A stretch of DNA of 64,000 bases from Clostridium sp. GTDB lineage: Bacteria > Bacillota > Clostridia > Lachnospirales > Lachnospiraceae. The notes beneath the pieces are model-generated. The model had not been told where the DNA came from. It saw nothing but the letters and a program-made list of their open reading frames with translations, and did no database searches. Below are positions 1 through 8,151 of this stretch, one piece after another. Position 1 is the stretch's first letter. Each line of letters begins with the position of its first letter. The position numbers and the translations under genes were made by a program. The DNA is taken from contig JAGZZT010000007.1 in assembly GCA_018377235.1 (NCBI GenBank), forward strand, positions 1 through 64,000, read 5' to 3'.

Positions 1-164
1 CTATGGTGAATTTTGTGTGGTAACTTTATTCTACCAAACGGCTATAGACCATGTCTATTTTTATAAAATTGAATTTGCGAAATTAATTATACGTTATCTA
101 CCACTCCATTGACAAATGAACATTTTTGTGGTAGTGGCTCGTTCAAGTTTATAAATTTGAGCAA

Positions 165-196
165 AATAAAAGCACTCAACTGTTAAGTCGAATGCT
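165..196 (-). terminator. Terminator after the ATPase/Toprim unit
   Basis: On the minus strand an 11-bp stem (AGCATTCGACT / AGTTGAGTGCT, with two G-U pairs) closes a TAAC loop and is followed by TTTTATTTTG. It lies about 30 bp after the truncated Toprim reading frame and would end the ATPase transcript. Positions 1-160 further left hold nothing I can recognise. Confidence 0.7.
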
Positions 197-224
197 TTCA
201 ATTCAGCTATATTCTGTTTTTATT

Positions 225-323
225 TCAGTAAATTATCTTCCATAAAATCATTTTATCATGTTCCAACAACATTCGTATTATTTCAAGCTCATTCGGACCT
301 TCACACATAATCAGATATTTCAT
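225..323 (-). pseudogene. Truncated Toprim-type partner of the ATPase
   Basis: A 32-codon frame begins MKYLIMCEGPNE and ends at TGA. Its ATG overlaps the stop of the upstream ATPase gene (ATGA junction), the usual sign of translational coupling. The start, a hydrophobic strand followed by C-E-G-P-N-E, matches the first motif of Toprim nuclease domains (hydrophobic strand, EG, then E), as in partners of OLD/AAA ATPases. Such partners are normally well over 100 residues, so the gene has lost nearly all of its catalytic domain. A terminator follows directly, so no downstream remainder is visible here. The Toprim assignment rests on only 12 residues and is an inference. Confidence 0.5.
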
Positions 324-1372
324 CTCATCAGCTCCTTCTTTAATGCCATGAGATCTTCATAGTTTACAGAAGTATCAAATGCATTATTGTAAAACTGACG
401 ACTTTTTAAAAGCTCCGGTCTGATATTGTAGGTTTCGTACATATTATTCAAATGAATCTTACTGTCTGATTTTGCAATCCAAATATTATCCTGTCGATTA
501 AACAAATCCAATACTTCACAATAATGGGTTGTAAATATAAGTGTTGCAGACTTTTTATTCACAGTCTTATCTTTGAACAAGCTAATCATATTCTCAACCA
601 ATGTTTTATGGAAATGATTTTCCACTTCATCAATCAACAGATCAAATCCATTTTCCAAAGCTTCAACTACAAAAACATAAAGCAGAACACCTTTTGTTGT
701 TCCACTGGAAAGCATATAAACCAATTCAGAATCTGAAAGTTCTTTTACATAATCCTCATATGTGAGTTTATAATGCTTTTCATCCATCATCTCCAGACTC
801 TGAATCTTATCATCAAAAATCTTAATAACTTTTGTCAGAACTTCTTTTGATATTTTATAGATTTTCATTGCTCTGAACATCAGATGATAAGTATCTGTCC
901 CCTCGCCGTCACAGTTAAAATAAACAGCACAAGTGGCTTTCTTTTTCAGAACAAAAAACACAATGGATGTATCTTCCGGAAGTTCTCCTAAATCGCCAAT
1001 TTCTTCAAAGTCTTCGTCAGAATATATCTCTTTCACTTTTGATTTGTAATATTTTTTTCGATAGATATGCTGCTCTGTAAAATTCGCTTTACTTCCCAAA
1101 TTCGGATCAGCTTTCAAAACTGTATTGTACTTGTAAATATACTCCTCATGATAGAAAATGATTTCTAATTTCACATTATCATAATTATAATGTTTATCTT
1201 CCAAGCGGAATTTGCTGAGAATGGAATAGCTACATTCCATCAATTCAATCGCAGATGTTTTACCAGAAGCGTTCTTCCCAACAAATGCTACGGTATTGAA
1301 AACATACAATTCCTCTGCTATCTCCTGCAACTCATACTCTTTATCTTCACTTGTTTTCTTAGACTTTGCCAC
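320..1372 (-). CDS. OLD/ABC-type AAA ATPase (probable defence ATPase)
   Basis: A 350-residue ABC-like ATPase of the AAA_15/AAA_21 (OLD-related) type. Visible motifs are Walker A GKNASGKT (32-39), a signature-like LSSGTTKG (221-228), Walker B LLIDEVE (245-251) and an H-loop TTH (281-283). Such proteins normally work with a Toprim or other nuclease, and a truncated Toprim-like frame follows with a 4-bp overlap. The start codon is GTG without a clear Shine-Dalgarno sequence. The charged 25 residues before Walker A are shorter than the usual first beta-strands of this fold, and the open frame continues upstream toward the mobile-element remnant at 1412-1676. The 5' end may therefore have been altered by that insertion. 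With its partner lost, the protein may be inactive. Confidence 0.75.
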   Translation of the reverse strand: MAKSKKTSEDKEYELQEIAEELYVFNTVAFVGKNASGKTSAIELMECSYSILSKFRLEDKHYNYDNVKLEIIFYHEEYIYKYNTVLKADPNLGSKANFTEQHIYRKKYYKSKVKEIYSDEDFEEIGDLGELPEDTSIVFFVLKKKATCAVYFNCDGEGTDTYHLMFRAMKIYKISKEVLTKVIKIFDDKIQSLEMMDEKHYKLTYEDYVKELSDSELVYMLSSGTTKGVLLYVFVVEALENGFDLLIDEVENHFHKTLVENMISLFKDKTVNKKSATLIFTTHYCEVLDLFNRQDNIWIAKSDSKIHLNNMYETYNIRPELLKSRQFYNNAFDTSVNYEDLMALKKELMR

Positions 1373-1411
1373 GAGATCAATTATAAAATCATCACAGCAA
1401 TTTTTATAGTT

Positions 1412-1676
1412 TGATTATACCGGAGTACATTGAGCCACTGAACCGGTTTTTGGGAGCCACCATTCCGGAGAAAGAGAGCCAGTCAAAATCGATGATTTTG
1501 TTTCAATAGATTACTTACCAGAACAATGCTTGTAAAGGCGGCTAACGCCCCGCTTAAGCGGCTCTGGCCTTGACAAACATTGTTCCAGTAAGTTCGGTGT
1601 AATCAAGCAAAATCAAAGTGGCTCTGTGCCACTGGAACTATGGCTCCAAATTTACCGGACAGGTGGCTCTGCCACA
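1412..1676. mobile_element. Non-autonomous IS21-like element (paired ends, no transposase)
   Basis: The stretch 1430-1676 is a large imperfect palindrome with no gene. The left side carries GAGCCAC-type boxes at 1432, 1454 and 1476 (22-bp steps). The right side carries the inverted box GTGGCTC at 1618, 1640 (as ATGGCTC) and 1663 (22 and 23-bp steps). Further inverted pairs lie inside: GATTTTG/CAAAATC, GATTAC/GTAATC and AACAATG/CATTGTT. Regularly repeated boxes at both ends are characteristic of IS21-family transposase-binding ends, and the right tip ends in CA. I infer an internally deleted IS21-type element or MITE. The outer left limit is uncertain (1412 or 1431), and I saw no target-site duplication. 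A TATAAT on the minus strand at 1414-1419 could be an outward promoter for the ATPase gene. Confidence 0.5.
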
Positions 1677-1856
1677 TCGTAATAATCATAGTTCGATGCA
1701 CAAACCCTTAACAGCTTCATCAAATACACCTTCCTTTGCTTCTATCTATTTGTATTATAGTGTAAAGGCGAATTAATTATATACTCTTTCTGAAAATTTA
1801 TGTATGAAAATACAAATAAATTTGGCCGCAAAATTTTACAATTGATTTTATTTCAA

Positions 1857-2056
1857 TCATAAAATGATCTCACTTGTCTCCACAGCACTTCCAAAGTCAT
1901 CTATCCACCAGATAATGCCATTTCCCTCTTGCCCCAAACAAAGATTCACGATCTTGCGTCTATGCGGTTAGTAGCTGATCATTGTCTCCTTATAAGACGC
2001 TCTGTAATATCTTTGTGATCTGTGGATTTCCCTTGTAGTACTGGTGAACCTTTCAT
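1857..2056 (-). pseudogene. Decayed coding remnants between Hachiman and the IS21-like element
   Basis: Two short minus-strand frames lie here: 25 codons from ATG at 2056 to TGA at 1979, and 36 codons open from 1967 to TGA at 1857 (containing GIIWWIDDFGSAVE). Neither has a ribosome-binding site, and stops separate them. Their codon-like composition suggests broken gene pieces rather than real short genes. I cannot name the parent. Positions 1680-1856 hold nothing recognisable. Confidence 0.25.
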
Positions 2057-2063
2057 GTCTTAA

Positions 2064-5000
2064 TTACATCAACACAGTCAGCCTATCCTTGAAATATTCT
2101 GGATAAAAATCAAGGCAATCGAAGATTTCCTCTCTATAAGCTTTCATCATACTAAGTATCTTGTCCGTTCCAATATTCTCATCAGATATAATTTGAGCTA
2201 TTTCTATAGCTAATAAACGGTCGTTGAAAATACTCTCACAAACAGAAATCGCTGTCATATTAGGAACGCCGTATTTTACTTTCTTTTGTAGCAAAGTCAT
2301 GACGTTCCTTGGATCAACCTGTTTCTCATCTTCTCCATCAACTACTATCAGATCGCAAACATTACCGATAAGAAAATTCAATCCATATGAAATTCTTTTA
2401 TTACATATCGATTCTATTTCCGCAATTCCGATAGGTTCTTCATTATTAATTTCAACTGGCGTCTTTCCATCAATCCACTTTTGACAAATACTTTGCATAT
2501 GCTCTTGATTTTTAAAATCATCGTTGATTTGCAGATACAATTCTACAATCATAGATAACATATCTGTTTCCGAATATATCTTCTCTGTAAGTTCATTCTG
2601 GACAATCCATTCCTCTATTAGAGAAGACAAACCTATTCCAGACATTGCATTAGAATATCTGCGCAAATTTTCAACAGAATATTGTTGAAGATTCTCCTCA
2701 ATTTTCTGAAAAACCTTAATTAATAATTCTTTCTCTTTTTCTGTTGCCAGAGCATACGCCAATGTATTTGCACAAATATCAACTGCACTTTTCTTATGAT
2801 CGTTATCTGATATTTCTGTCGAATATACTAAGCACAAATAATTTTCTATATGAGATATAATATCTTGTCGCAATAAGATTTCCTGTATGATCATATTTTG
2901 TGTTCTTCCGGGATAAGTTTTTAAGTACGCTTTTTCCAGCTTTTTTGCATAATCAAGCAAGAAATCTCTTTCACCTAGGTGATCTATTACCATACCAACA
3001 AATTTTTCACCACTTAAAGTTACATCATAATCTACGTTAAAATCCTGTACTAAAGAAAGAATGGAACTCCCACAAGGTTCTGCAAATTTTGTATCAAATA
3101 ACTTCACACAGTCATTCCAAAAATATCTTCCACCATTTTTCCAATTAGTACGATTATCGTATATTTTGCAATCCGTAATAATAATGCTTCCTTCTGTGTA
3201 TATACCTGCTCGTGCCGTTCTCCCCATCAAGTTTTGAAAATCTCGAGCTTTTACTATTTGCAGTCCATTGCGAATGCTGGTAACTAGCAAATATTTAATC
3301 GGAATATTTACGCCTTGTGCAAGCGTCGATGTACACACTACGCAAGAAACATATTTGTTCTTCAATGCATGTTCCACAACAAGCTTAACTCCATTTTGAA
3401 GATTAGATGAATGAGGCAAAACACCCAATTCTGCTGCTTTCGTATAATAATGCTCTGCCCCATAATAACTTTCTATAAATCCCTTGATCTTGGAAAGCTC
3501 CGCTTGATTTGTATTATCTTTTAATGGTTTCAAATCATAGTTTCTTTTATCCAAATTTATGATTCTTTCAAATACCGTTTTCATTGAACGCTGCTGCCCG
3601 AGATAAATAGCAACTCCACCGTTATGACACAGCTTTATTGCATTATAAATAGCTACATCTATAGATGATGAAAGATCCGGGAAATATTTATTACTTCTTT
3701 CTTTCGGTAACTTATTCAATTGTACAACTCGAAGGATTCGAGGAATATAATAATCTTCATTCAATTTGTCATCAGAAAAGAAATGAATATCCCTTTGTGC
3801 AGATGAAAACCCTATTGATTTAGGTGTCGATACAATACTATCATCTGTCGCCAAACAACTTTTACCCTCAAACAGCCACTGTGCAATATCATCTGAATTT
3901 GGCAATACCGCAGATAGCAAAACCAACTGCTGTTCGCTCATTATATTTTGACGTATATGTGTTACTAACAACTCATATGTTGCACCTCTACCACCATCAT
4001 CAAACATATGCCCTTCATCAAACACAAATAAATCTATAGCACTTAAGAAAAGCGGATCATGATGCAATACATAACTCAGTTTCTCTGGCGTGCATATTAG
4101 TATCTGCCGTTTAATATCTTCAGAAAACAAATTCCAAAAATCATTTTGAAGTATATCAGAAAACTGATTTATCGTGACATCAGTTCCAAAGGCTTTGTAC
4201 ATATCCATTGTTACTTCATTACACAATGCCCTCAATGGTGCCACTATAATAGCAGTATTCGCTCGTTCAGCTAAAAAGGCTGCTCTAATAATTAGTTCAA
4301 TACTTCTTGTCTTCCCCACACCTGTCGGGAGTTGTACAATAGAACTTCCTCCACGCAACAACCCCTTTTCGGCTATTAATCGTTGTGCTGGCCATAACAT
4401 CTTTATTGACATCTTACTTTGTAAATATGGCTCCCATTCTTCATGCGAAATGCCTGAACTATCCGGCAAAAGGTTCCATGACGAATTATTGCACGCTACA
4501 ATGATAGCTGCCACTAATATATCTACATAAAATACACTGTCAGAATCTCCTTTTTCGTATATTTCTTTTCTATATACCCATAAGTTTACTTTTAATGCCT
4601 CTAAAGATTCACTCTTTCCAAAGTAATCCAAGAAAAAATTATTAATCCGTTCATAAGTATCTACAACTTTCAAATATGGCAAATATACTCCACCTAAAAG
4701 ATAGTTATAGATATTCGTCAACAATTTCTGCGGAGATCGCTCATCAGCAATTAAATCAGCTACTTTTTTTGCCAACACTTTAGCACTACCAAAATCCTTC
4801 CTAAGAAAGTATGCCGACGCTCCAGATAGCAAAAAATCCCAATCGTATTCTGGTCTATCTTTAGACTTAAAAGCTGAATCATAATATTCTGCAGTTGCAT
4901 TCAAAAGTAACTCCAGCTCTTCTAATTCGTCATGATTATTTTCTATAATGCATTCTGAGTATCGTGACAACACATAAGTTGTCGGGTACGATAATTCATT

Positions 5001-5111
5001 AGAATTCAACGGAAAACGTGGATACTCCTGCTTTGAAACATCGTATTCTACCATTTTAGCCTTTGCTTTTTGATATTTTAACATTAATCTTGCATTTTTC
5101 CCAAAAATCAT
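2064..5111 (-). CDS. hamB: Hachiman helicase HamB
   Basis: A 1015-residue superfamily 2 DEAD/DEAH-type helicase. Motifs read from the sequence are Walker A LPTGVGKT (261-268), DEGH (365-368), motif III-like LSAVLPN (399-405) and motif VI QNLMGRTARAG (626-636). A helical N-terminal region of about 240 residues precedes the helicase core, and a long C-terminal helical region follows it. The ATG overlaps the stop of the upstream DUF1837 gene by 4 bp. HamA (DUF1837) directly before a roughly 1000-residue SF2 helicase is the definition of the Hachiman anti-phage system, in which HamB controls the HamA nuclease on DNA. No frameshift or lost motif is seen, so the system looks intact. The naming rests mainly on the pairing with HamA. 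Confidence 0.85.
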   Translation of the reverse strand: MIFGKNARLMLKYQKAKAKMVEYDVSKQEYPRFPLNSNELSYPTTYVLSRYSECIIENNHDELEELELLLNATAEYYDSAFKSKDRPEYDWDFLLSGASAYFLRKDFGSAKVLAKKVADLIADERSPQKLLTNIYNYLLGGVYLPYLKVVDTYERINNFFLDYFGKSESLEALKVNLWVYRKEIYEKGDSDSVFYVDILVAAIIVACNNSSWNLLPDSSGISHEEWEPYLQSKMSIKMLWPAQRLIAEKGLLRGGSSIVQLPTGVGKTRSIELIIRAAFLAERANTAIIVAPLRALCNEVTMDMYKAFGTDVTINQFSDILQNDFWNLFSEDIKRQILICTPEKLSYVLHHDPLFLSAIDLFVFDEGHMFDDGGRGATYELLVTHIRQNIMSEQQLVLLSAVLPNSDDIAQWLFEGKSCLATDDSIVSTPKSIGFSSAQRDIHFFSDDKLNEDYYIPRILRVVQLNKLPKERSNKYFPDLSSSIDVAIYNAIKLCHNGGVAIYLGQQRSMKTVFERIINLDKRNYDLKPLKDNTNQAELSKIKGFIESYYGAEHYYTKAAELGVLPHSSNLQNGVKLVVEHALKNKYVSCVVCTSTLAQGVNIPIKYLLVTSIRNGLQIVKARDFQNLMGRTARAGIYTEGSIIITDCKIYDNRTNWKNGGRYFWNDCVKLFDTKFAEPCGSSILSLVQDFNVDYDVTLSGEKFVGMVIDHLGERDFLLDYAKKLEKAYLKTYPGRTQNMIIQEILLRQDIISHIENYLCLVYSTEISDNDHKKSAVDICANTLAYALATEKEKELLIKVFQKIEENLQQYSVENLRRYSNAMSGIGLSSLIEEWIVQNELTEKIYSETDMLSMIVELYLQINDDFKNQEHMQSICQKWIDGKTPVEINNEEPIGIAEIESICNKRISYGLNFLIGNVCDLIVVDGEDEKQVDPRNVMTLLQKKVKYGVPNMTAISVCESIFNDRLLAIEIAQIISDENIGTDKILSMMKAYREEIFDCLDFYPEYFKDRLTVLM

Positions 5112-5914
5112 TTACAACACCTCTCGTAAATGTTATGAGCCAATTCCATCAACTTTTTACCATGTACATAAAAAATCTGTTCATTTTTTCTAATTTCAAG
5201 TTCTTCACCTGAAAAACCTAATTCTATGACACCATCTACATTTTCACAACTGCTAATTCCAGCAGCTACGTATGTAATTCGATAATTATTATCTGGTTTA
5301 AACGAGAATCTCTTTACTTCTTCTGCCTCTTCTATTTTTCCCAGTTCTTTTAATCGTTTTCTACAGTAGTTTACAGATCTTGCTAAACGATGCTCATCTT
5401 TTCTGGAATCAATAATTGCATTTTTGATTGGTGTATACTCTGAATTAGACAGTGTTGCTTTAACTTCTGCCGCTACCAATTCATCTTTATCGTTCGGCGT
5501 CTTATCTTTGTTTTTATACTTATATGCAATAACATCCGTTCCTTGTTGTGAATTATTTTTTCCGGATCTGTTCTTCAATTTATATCTCGGAACAGAATAC
5601 TGATGAACAAACTCTAATAAATCAGAAATTAAAATTTCTGTTATGTCCGCAGAACGTGCCGTAGCTCCTAATTCTTCACCTTTTTGCGGAATCACATAAT
5701 CATGCAAATACTGTTCAACAGTCATTGCATTGTCATCTGCGTCTTCTTTAAGTTCAGTATCTTCTATGTAATTTCTTCGAATGTGCAATGCCCAGTCATC
5801 AAGAATACTTTCGTCGTCTTTGTAATCAATTTTATAGCACTTTAGTGGTATGTTATCTTTAATCACAATACCAGCTTCTTCAACTATCCAATCGATATAT
5901 TGTGGTTTTTCCAT
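5108..5914 (-). CDS. hamA: Hachiman nuclease HamA (DUF1837)
   Basis: A 268-residue DUF1837-type protein, the effector of Hachiman. A PD-(D/E)XK-like site is visible: the helix ARSADITEILISDLLEF (86-102), GTD at 125-127 and AEVKA at 149-153, with E150 and K152 as the ExK pair. In characterised Hachiman systems HamA is a nuclease held inactive by HamB until DNA damage or phage DNA is met. The gene follows hsdM by 86 bp, a gap that contains a hairpin, and is coupled to hamB by an ATGA overlap. GAGAGG sits upstream of its ATG. It may be partly independent of the type I operon, although all genes run in the same direction. Confidence 0.85.
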   Translation of the reverse strand: MEKPQYIDWIVEEAGIVIKDNIPLKCYKIDYKDDESILDDWALHIRRNYIEDTELKEDADDNAMTVEQYLHDYVIPQKGEELGATARSADITEILISDLLEFVHQYSVPRYKLKNRSGKNNSQQGTDVIAYKYKNKDKTPNDKDELVAAEVKATLSNSEYTPIKNAIIDSRKDEHRLARSVNYCRKRLKELGKIEEAEEVKRFSFKPDNNYRITYVAAGISSCENVDGVIELGFSGEELEIRKNEQIFYVHGKKLMELAHNIYERCCK

Positions 5915-5938
5915 ACAGCATTCCTCTCTTTAGCAAAA

Positions 5939-5977
5939 GAGAAGTCCACAACAAAAGAGCTTGTTACTGGACTTCTC
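5939..5977 (-). terminator. Hairpin between hsdM and hamA
   Basis: A perfect 10-bp stem (GAGAAGTCCA / TGGACTTCTC) is extended by a near-paired TAACAA/TTGTTG inner section. On the minus strand it is followed by TTTTGC, a weak U-run. It could partly terminate the hsd transcript or set the stoichiometry between the restriction genes and Hachiman. Confidence 0.5.
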
Positions 5978-6000
5978 CACTTGTCAATATTAACTCTTTG

Positions 6001-7485
6001 CTATTTCAACTGTTCCTGCAGTTCCTGAAAACTTTCCAATGCACTCTGCAAATTTTCAATAATATCCCCTGCAAGTTCATCTGGATCAGGTAGATTATCC
6101 AAATCTGCAAGGGCTTTATCTTTAATCCAGAAAATATCCAGGCTTGTTTTATCTCGTTTTGAGATTTCTTCTACAGAGAATTTACGCCAGCGTCCATCAG
6201 GATTTTCTTCTGACCATGTTTCTTTTCTTACATGACGATTTTCCGGATTATAGCAAGCAACAAAATCATCCAAATCTTTATCCTGCATAGGATTCTTTTT
6301 CAGAGTAAAATGGATATTTGTTCTGAAATCATAAATCCAGATTTCCTTTGTCTGTCTTTCCGCACTTGCCAGACGTTTATCAAAGAAAATTACATTCGCT
6401 TTTACACCCGGTTTATAGAAAATTCCAGTAGGCAAACGCAAAATTGTGTGTAAATCTGTAGTCTGAAGAAGTTTCTGACGAATGATTTCTCCTGCACCGC
6501 CTTCAAACAGCACATTATCAGGAACAACAACTGCAGCTTTACCAGTTGCTTTCAAAATTGTATTGATATGCTGCAAGAAGTTCAGCTGTTTGTTGGATGT
6601 AGTTGTCCAGAAATCTTGTCTGTTATAAACAAGCTCATCCTCTTCCTGTTCGCCTTCTTCATTTGTGAAAGTCATTGAAGACTTTTTACCAAATGGAGGG
6701 TTTGTCAGACAGTAATCCACCCTATATCCTGGATCTGTCAGCAACGCATCACCCAAAGTAACTGGAACATTTCCATAGATATCACCGATATTATGGAGAT
6801 AAAGGTTCATCAGTGCCATTTTGAAGGTCATTCCAACAAGTTCATTACCATAGAATGTTTCGTTCTTCAAAAACTCTTTCTGTTCTCTATCTAAAGAATA
6901 GTTTTCAGGATTTGCAATAAATGATTGAGCTGCAAGGAAGAAGCCGCCACTACCGCAACAAGGGTCTGCGATAGTTTTCATTGGTTCCGGACGTACACAA
7001 CGAACCATAGCACGAATCAATGGTCTTGGCGTAAAATATTGGCCCGCACCGCTTTTAATATCTTCCGCATTTTTCTGAAGCAATCCTTCATAGATTTCAC
7101 CCTTTACATCCGATGACATAGAAACCCATTTTTCCCCGTCAATCATCTGTACTACACGGTAAAGAATGGCCGCATTACTGATTTTATTGGTTGCACCTTT
7201 AAAAATCTTCCCTAAAATACCGGATTGTTCACCGAGTTTTTCTAATATCTTTTTGTATTTTTCTTCCAGTTCTACACCTTTTAAGTTGCTCATATCAGCC
7301 CAACCATAACCGGCAGGAATACCTGTATCCTTTTTATATGGAGGTTTTGAATATTCATCTGACATTTTCAAAAAGATTAAATATGTCAACTGTTCCAGAT
7401 AATCACCATATCCAACACCATCATCTCTTAACGGTGAACACATCCCCCATACTTTTGATATAATAGCACTTGATTGTTCAGACAT
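6001..7485 (-). CDS. hsdM: Type I restriction-modification DNA adenine methyltransferase HsdM
   Basis: A 494-residue N6-adenine methyltransferase subunit of a type I system. It has the HsdM helical N-domain, then a ...SGAGQYFTPRPL... entry, SAM motif I DPCCGSG (174-180) and catalytic NPPF (262-265). The C-terminal tail is helical, as is usual for contact with HsdS. It begins immediately after the stop of the 221-residue nuclease-like gene, with GAGGAGG just upstream of ATG. Together with HsdS it should methylate the host target; with HsdR it forms the restriction complex. Confidence 0.93.
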   Translation of the reverse strand: MSEQSSAIISKVWGMCSPLRDDGVGYGDYLEQLTYLIFLKMSDEYSKPPYKKDTGIPAGYGWADMSNLKGVELEEKYKKILEKLGEQSGILGKIFKGATNKISNAAILYRVVQMIDGEKWVSMSSDVKGEIYEGLLQKNAEDIKSGAGQYFTPRPLIRAMVRCVRPEPMKTIADPCCGSGGFFLAAQSFIANPENYSLDREQKEFLKNETFYGNELVGMTFKMALMNLYLHNIGDIYGNVPVTLGDALLTDPGYRVDYCLTNPPFGKKSSMTFTNEEGEQEEDELVYNRQDFWTTTSNKQLNFLQHINTILKATGKAAVVVPDNVLFEGGAGEIIRQKLLQTTDLHTILRLPTGIFYKPGVKANVIFFDKRLASAERQTKEIWIYDFRTNIHFTLKKNPMQDKDLDDFVACYNPENRHVRKETWSEENPDGRWRKFSVEEISKRDKTSLDIFWIKDKALADLDNLPDPDELAGDIIENLQSALESFQELQEQLK

Positions 7486-8151
7486 TTACTTTTCCTCCTC
7501 TTTTTGCTTTTCAATTTCATTAATTAATGAAATTTCCCCTATTTTAATCTCTTTGAAACAAGGCACTAATGTCAACGCTGCTCCTACTCCTACAACACAA
7601 AGTCTTAAAATAGAGAATATATATACTTCAAGCGCATCTAATATTAAAAGAATTACACATACTACTGAAAGAATACACCAACACAAGAGTTTTAATGTGT
7701 TAATACTTTTTCTCTGTCTATCTTCTTTCTTTTGAATCGCTTTTTGACGTGCTCCAATTGTTAAAATATCATATGGAGGCAATATATAATCTTCAATAGC
7801 TCTATCGTAATCATTTTCCTTGACTGCTTCTGTAAAATCTATAATTTCTAATTTCTGTTCAAATCTATTTACTATAACAGCAACAACTTTAACAGGATTT
7901 TTATCATAACAGCGTTTTAAACTTTCAAAGGCCAATTTTTTAACTGACTTTTGGATTCTTTCTCCACATGTCTTAACTTCAATTATCATCATTGGCAATT
8001 TTGTGTGCACATCAATGATAACAAAATCTGCAAAACGCCTGCTATCCAGTTTCCCTTCCATTATGATACTCTCTTTTGGATATCCACATGACAGCAATTC
8101 ATTGAAAACTATTTTCTCTACATCAAACATTTCTCTTTCATTCTTTGCCAT
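7486..8151 (-). CDS. Membrane-anchored PD-(D/E)XK-like protein within the hsd operon
   Basis: A 221-residue protein with an N-terminal domain like the HSDR_N (type I restriction enzyme R N-terminal) fold. RRFADFVIID (38-47) and MMIIEVKT (54-61) supply D42 and the E58-V-K60 pair of a PD-(D/E)XK site. Two hydrophobic segments near 153-171 and 176-197 follow, then a charged tail. It sits between hsdS and hsdM with no spacing (the hsdS stop abuts its ATG, and its own stop abuts the hsdM ATG), so it is certainly co-translated with them. This gene is not part of the standard hsdRMS set. Its role is unknown: a second nuclease, a membrane-tethering factor or an effector are all possible. The nuclease assignment is from motif reading only. 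Confidence 0.6.
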   Translation of the reverse strand: MAKNEREMFDVEKIVFNELLSCGYPKESIIMEGKLDSRRFADFVIIDVHTKLPMMIIEVKTCGERIQKSVKKLAFESLKRCYDKNPVKVVAVIVNRFEQKLEIIDFTEAVKENDYDRAIEDYILPPYDILTIGARQKAIQKKEDRQRKSINTLKLLCWCILSVVCVILLILDALEVYIFSILRLCVVGVGAALTLVPCFKEIKIGEISLINEIEKQKEEEK

